Origin: Cycas panzhihuaensis
Lineage: Eukaryota > Cycadophyta
Length of the DNA stretch: 64,000 bases
NCBI GenBank assembly: GCA_023213395.1
Contig: CM041465.1
Span: forward strand, 234,367,741 to 234,431,740
Reading direction: 5' to 3'
This document shows positions 59,651-64,000 of the stretch, one piece after another; positions within the stretch are counted from its first letter, which is position 1, and each line of letters starts with the position of its first letter. Under the pieces are notes generated by a model. That model saw only the letters and a list, made by a program, of their open reading frames with translations. It was not told the origin of the DNA and did not search any database. The translations under genes were made by a program, and so were the position numbers.

Positions 59651-62476
59651 TGACTTAGGACGAACCACCTATTGAATCTATAAGAGAGTGAATCAAAGGT
59701 AATGGGTCTAAAGGATGGATCTTTTCACCAAACTCTAAGAAAAGTTCTTCTTTATTAATGCACTTGATTGAAGGTGAATGAGTCAAACTAATTTAAACCT
59801 TAAGCTAATTCACACATGCAAGATAAATTCAAATCTAGATCTAGTCATATAAGAGTACACCAAATAAATCAAATGAAATAAACAAAGGCCTCTTTACTTT
59901 GGGAAAAGTATAAATAACCTTTCAACAAGTAGAAGTAGCATTGGGGGTCCTTACCCCAAAATAAATATCCTAAGTTTATCCAACTACTACCTAAGTAGCC
60001 CATTTAAGGAAAGATAACCTATCTTAGACCTATATTTCCACCCAAATGAGAGTAAACTATGTCGTATGACCTATCTCATGGGGACTAAATAATGTCAAGC
60101 CAAATCTGCATGAAAATCTAGTATGTAATTTTAATTTGAATGAAGACTAGATTGAGCAAATATATATTCAATTAAACACCTAGATCATGCAAAAAATAAA
60201 TGTGATTCCTTCCATTTTTTTTGGTGGTTTTTGTTTATATGACTTGAAAGTGAAAGAAAAAATTAAACACACAAGTAACAAAGGAGACTAGGATCTTCTA
60301 TTGCACTTATGTTTATCCTAGTTACTGCACTTTCACTTTCCTTTTTTAATCTTTTAAATTTACTCAATACTAAATAAAAGAACAAAAAGAAGTAAGTAAT
60401 CATATAATCACAAGCTCTTGATTCTAAACCCAATTAATAATTTCTTAACCTTTTCTTTTTCTTATATGAGAAAACAAGGAAGAAGAGTTAAATAATAAAT
60501 TAACCAATAAATGAAAGAAATAAAATAATCTTTCTTTTCTTTTCCTTTCATTTCTCTTTGCTAGTTTATGAAAGTTTGAAGGTTAGAGAAAAGGATTACA
60601 AGTACTAGAATGAAAGATGAGTACCTTGAAGTAAGGATAAAGAGTAATGTATTTACTTTCTTTAATTTCTTCCCCCATTGGAATGTTGCTCATTAATCAA
60701 AGGAATGGTGGTGTAGATATTGTAATTATTACTTTAAGGAAAGGATTTTCAAATGAAACTTTATAATCTTATTAAAATTCAAATAGTGATTATGTTGCAC
60801 ATGAGGAACCTTACTTGAAGAAATAAACTAGTTTGGTCTGCTTATAGCTTTATGCAAGAGGGTTTGAGTATTCCTTTTATTTAAAAGATCTATTCCTCCT
60901 TATCATTCACCTCCTTACAAGACTGTAACTTGATTTGTTTTGACCCCTTTTAATAGGAATGAACTCATTGAGAGTTACAAATCAAAATAAGAAGGAGATA
61001 TATATGTGTGGTTGCATAATAAAGGACTACAATCAAGAATTAAAATTTGTTCAATACTTGAAGGTATCCTCCTTATGATTTTACCAAGTTCATGGAGGCT
61101 TGGAAATCAAAACTACTTTGATTCCAAGCCAAAGCATTGAGATAAACTACAAAGAACAAGTAAACTATACTAAAAATGAAAGAAAAATGACAATGAAAAA
61201 ACATTTTAGCTCTTTCTTTAGATGAATTAAAACAAACTAATTATGATTTTTAAAATAAACAACTAAACCACAAAAGAGTTGCCTTTAATCTATTAAAAAA
61301 AAAAAAATCAATGTTATATGCCTCACATTGATGCTTTTCTTTTGTCCAACAAACTACCATCAAGCTCCAAGCATCATGAGAATGATAAGTTTGATAATAA
61401 AGGATGTTGTAGGAAAGAAAGATGCAAATAAGAAACTAGCTAGAACTATAAAAAATGACCCTAACAAATGAGTGGGAAGTAAGTCTAAGAACTAGATAAC
61501 AACTAAAGTGAAATTGGACCTCTAATTCCTCCAATAGAATCAATAATTTCCTAAGAAAACAATCTTCAATCTACTTCCAAGTAGCAATAAAAACACTAGT
61601 AATGGCTAACAAAAATTAGGAAGTATTTCATTACATCGATTACCCTCTCCCTTTTCTCTAAAAATATATAGGAATTTATGAAAAAACATAGGGGGAGGAA
61701 TGAGAAGGAAATCCATGGTTTGGACCCATAGTTTTGGTAAATTTCAATAACCAAATCTTGAAATGGAAGAAGGTGAGACAATTATGAGTCAATCAAGGTA
61801 GGTGGGACAATGCCAAACTCTAATTCTGAGTAGGTATTATATCAAAAATCATGAAAAATCAACATTCTATATTTAAAAAGCACACATATGAGAGTAAAAA
61901 ATGTGATTATTGATATTTTATTTATAAAGCTATGTTTTTTATTTTGTAAAATATGCGATAAGATAGACAAGCTAGAAAAATAGATATAAGAGGTAGTTTT
62001 GATAAAAAGTGAGTTATTAGAGGCTCTAAAATCATTAAACACTTTAATGAGAGGTGAATCATTATGGGATGATGTCAAAAAATAACAAAACCATAGTCAA
62101 AATCAATCAAAAAGTTGAATCATACTAAGCAAGAAGCTAACCAAAGAAGGGAAACTTAGAGCAACTTAGAAGCAATATTAGATAAGATTTTTAAAATACA
62201 CCATAGTATCAGTCATCAAAAAATAAGATCATTGCCATCATACCAAAATAGTCATCTAATTGACATTCCACATCCTAAAATCAAATGATGAGTAATCAAG
62301 CATGCCCAAACAAGAGACTAGACCATGAAACGGTCAACCAAAAGTAATCCATTAACTAATCATGCTAACTAAGTGATATACATTACATAAGTGGAAGTCA
62401 TAACTATCAAGAAACTTAAGTAAACAAGCCTAGATATGAACTTAATAGTGCTAAGAGGGCTAGTTATGGTGAAATA
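59651..62476 (-). repeat. LTR-C: F2 5' LTR (right copy)
   Basis: 2826 bp from TGACTTAGGAC to GGTGAAATA, aligning with LTR-B and LTR-A. About 20% different from LTR-B by eye. Confidence 0.75.
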
Positions 62477-63060
62477 TCATCCAATGTACTCACTAGCAAA
62501 AAAGTCTTCAAATCCCTTGTATATTTCTCAAGCTAAAGAAAATAGATAATGAGAGGCTAGTTTATGTGAAAAATATACAAAAAAATAGACCTATGATCAT
62601 GCAAGAGTATGTAAATCTTGGTGTATGGTCTTAATCATTGATCTTGATCTTTTTGTAGAAAATGACTTAGACTCAGAGTAGGATTTATGTGATAACTTCC
62701 CTCATAAATCCTTCTCTATCCCTAAATCCTAAGTATGTTTTCCCACTCTCTCTTCAATATTCTTCTCTAAATCCCTTAAGATTTAAGTCATACTATATAA
62801 AACTCCCCTAACCATTGTTATTAATAGTAATACCTCACTTATGTTTATTGATATTTCCCTTACTCAACAATGGAATTTGTATATTATTCCTAAACTAGGC
62901 ATTACTTGCTCCCTCCCTAGCTATCGTGTGCTCTATTATTTAGGAATCATCAAAATCCTTTATATTTAAATAAGGATATATCATTTAGTATTTGATTTCT
63001 ATTTTATCTCCATTGGTGGATTATATGGCATCTTAGGTATCAAATAACTATAAACTCTAG
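62477..63060. other. element E remainder, unreadable
   Basis: Located between LTR-C and the integrase tail of E; no domain could be read. It should hold part of E pol if the nesting model is right. Confidence 0.35.
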
Positions 63061-63079
63061 GCACTACAACACCAATATC

Positions 63080-63504
63080 TCATGTACCAATCCATTTATA
63101 ATTTTTAAAGATCATCTTGGGAAGATTTATAAGCTCCATGGAATTCCACCAAATCCTATTAAGAAACACCAAAAAAATAGTTTAGGATTTATAGCTCGTC
63201 TTAATAACATTAAAGCCTCTCCTTCTATACACTTCAATAGCCTATAACTCTTCATTCCACTTCATAATATCCTCTATACTTCTTATTTCCATGAAACACC
63301 ATCCACCACTTCCCAAGCTTTACTCCCTATCCTTAATAAAGAATAAGTTATTAATGGATTCTTTGACAACATTTAAGCTCTACACAACATCTCTAAGGTT
63401 GAATCTAAACTAGAAGTAATAAAATAAAAACCAATAGTAATGTTTGTTTACAAATCTCATTGTCATCTCAACTTCAAGGACTTAGCATCTTAGGAGAGGG
63501 CACA
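63080..63504 (+). pseudogene. element E integrase C-terminal remnant
   Basis: Reads TNPFIIFKDHLGKIYKLHGI near 63086, similar to the integrase core 'P.F.S.FW..L...HGI'. FHETPSTTSQALLPILNKE (about 63290) and LEVIK*KPIVMFVYKSHCH follow in one frame, resembling the tail of plant gypsy integrases just before the 3' LTR. Similarity is moderate; the link to E rests mainly on position and strand. Confidence 0.45.
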
Positions 63505-63825
63505 TGTGATATAATTATCCTAACTATGGGATCTACCTATTAGCATATGTAATCATATGATATAATAGTTAGTAATAGCTCTTAATATGTATATGAGTTG
63601 CTTATTCCTCTAATAGTATTCTTATAGAGAGGCCACTCTTATCTATATGAGGCCTCATAAATATAGAGTAGGAATTATCATGTGTTTGAGATCTTATATA
63701 CTTAGTATATCTCGTTACTACATTTGGCTCTCTTTGGTGCTCTATTATATATTTAGTTTCCTTCTAGTAATAAAAGTTATTTTTTGCATCTATGTTCTCT
63801 TTATTGTATCCTTTAAGTTATTTCA
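63505..63825 (+). repeat. element E 3' LTR (approximate 3' end)
   Basis: TGTGATATAATTATCCTAAC... aligning with 24889-25209, including CCACTCTTATCTATAT and GGCCTCATAAA. The end is set at CA 63824-63825 to match the left copy length. Confidence 0.65.
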
Positions 63826-64000
63826 TTAGCCTACTTTTTAATGATTGATTATGATAGGTATGTCCCATTATAGATGACACTATTTATACCTTATGGCATA
63901 TGACCATATAAATTACTATACTTTGTAATTACTTATCAAGTTAAACATGGTTGATGGATTACCTTTAATGTAGAAAATTAATAGAATTTGTAATATATGT
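63826..64000 (+). pseudogene. copia-I pre-integrase domain, continuation after element E
   Basis: At the very end the frame reads YDHINYYTL*LL, LNMVDGLPLM*KINRICNIC, a GAG-pre-integrase domain of copia type (normally LWH..GH.N...L..L....MV.GLP......C..C). It runs off the window. It is the domain expected directly after the copia-I protease that stops at 24888. Confidence 0.6.

Larger units (their letters stand above)
26551..62476 (-). mobile_element. element F2: minus-strand gypsy-type element bounded by LTR-B and LTR-C
   Basis: LTR-B and LTR-C are 2.8-kb direct repeats. The plus strand just right of LTR-B has ACCCCCTTA (a PPT on the minus strand), and the minus strand after LTR-C has a plausible PBS and then a Gag-like ORF at 59427, so the element runs right to left. 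Between them lie element F1 (about 32.6-55.8 kb, itself carrying copia-1 and copia-2) and a solo LTR (55868-58425). Removing these leaves roughly 10 kb of F2. No RT, RNase H or integrase motif could be read in the F2 segments. The flanks of LTR-B and LTR-C do not give a convincing TSD, so pairing rests on sequence, orientation, PBS and PPT. Confidence 0.6.
24889..63825 (+). mobile_element. element E: plus-strand Ty3/gypsy, split by a nested insertion
   Basis: LTR-like repeats of about 321 bp lie at 24889-25209 and 63505-63825 in the same orientation. Gag starts 533 bases after the left one, and an integrase-tail-like remnant runs up to the right one. The 35.9 kb between 26551 and 62476 belongs to element F2 and its insertions. 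Protease, RT and RNase H of E are not visible, so either a deletion accompanied the nesting or they are decayed beyond reading near 62.5-63.0 kb. The LTRs differ at about a quarter of sites, making this the most diverged LTR pair in the window. No matching TSD was found, so the ends are approximate. Confidence 0.6.

Noticed and set aside
26551-62476. Calling F1 and F2 a single element with an internal duplication
   Set aside because: Each putative left LTR has its own PPT-like block and each right LTR its own Gag start, so two nested elements explain the data better, though TSDs were not confirmed.

Overview
This window looks like intergenic DNA of a large, repeat-rich plant genome. I recognise no host gene, rRNA or tRNA gene, or CRISPR array. 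Nearly everything that can be identified is decayed LTR retrotransposon of the Ty1/copia and Ty3/gypsy superfamilies. The sequence is strongly A+T-rich. Decay is dominated by transitions: in-frame stops are mostly TAG, TAA or TGA where Gln or Arg codons (CAG, CAA, CGA) are expected, and zinc-knuckle cysteines are often tyrosine (TGT to TAT). This fits long-term deamination of methylated cytosine in silenced elements. Old, large, nested elements fit a gymnosperm or another giant plant genome, but the species cannot be proved from this sequence.

Layout. (1) 1 to about 8600: a plus-strand Ty3/gypsy remnant of Tat/Athila type (double zinc knuckle, protease, reverse transcriptase (RT), RNase H, integrase), then a 21-bp minisatellite (4955-6240) and a third, unidentified decayed ORF (6913-8590). 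(2) 9665-12122: one long LTR of a family present three times (LTR-A, -B, -C). (3) 12688-18391: a minus-strand chromodomain gypsy element with two LTRs, primer-binding site (PBS), polypurine tract (PPT) and a perfect 5-bp target-site duplication (TSD). (4) 19389-23600: a copia element reduced to LTRs and scraps of RT and RNase H. (5) 23700-64000: one deep nest.

The nest, outside to inside. A copia element (gag-protease at 23.8-24.9 kb, pre-integrase domain at the extreme right end) is split by a plus-strand gypsy element E (24889 to about 63825). E is interrupted by a minus-strand gypsy element F2 (LTR-B 26551-29356, LTR-C 59651-62476). F2 contains a related minus-strand element F1 (LTR-D copies at about 32.6-38.5 kb and 54.8-55.8 kb). 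F1 contains copia-2 (32997-37814, inside its left LTR) and copia-1 (43158-50702). F2 also carries a 2558-bp G+C- and CpG-rich block (55868-58425) with TG...CA ends and a perfect 5-bp TSD, best read as a solo LTR of a younger or less decayed family. LTR divergence estimated by eye falls in the expected order: E about 25%, F2 and F1 about 20%, copia-2 about 18%, copia-1 about 10%.

The most interesting points are the CpG-rich solo LTR, the apparent lack of RT, RNase H and integrase in both F1 and F2 despite gag and protease-like coding, the conserved-frame third ORF at 6.9-8.6 kb, and a roughly 25-bp motif repeated many times in the noncoding parts of F1 and F2. Element names (E, F1, F2, G, H, LTR-A to D, copia-1, copia-2, copia-I) are local labels used only here.
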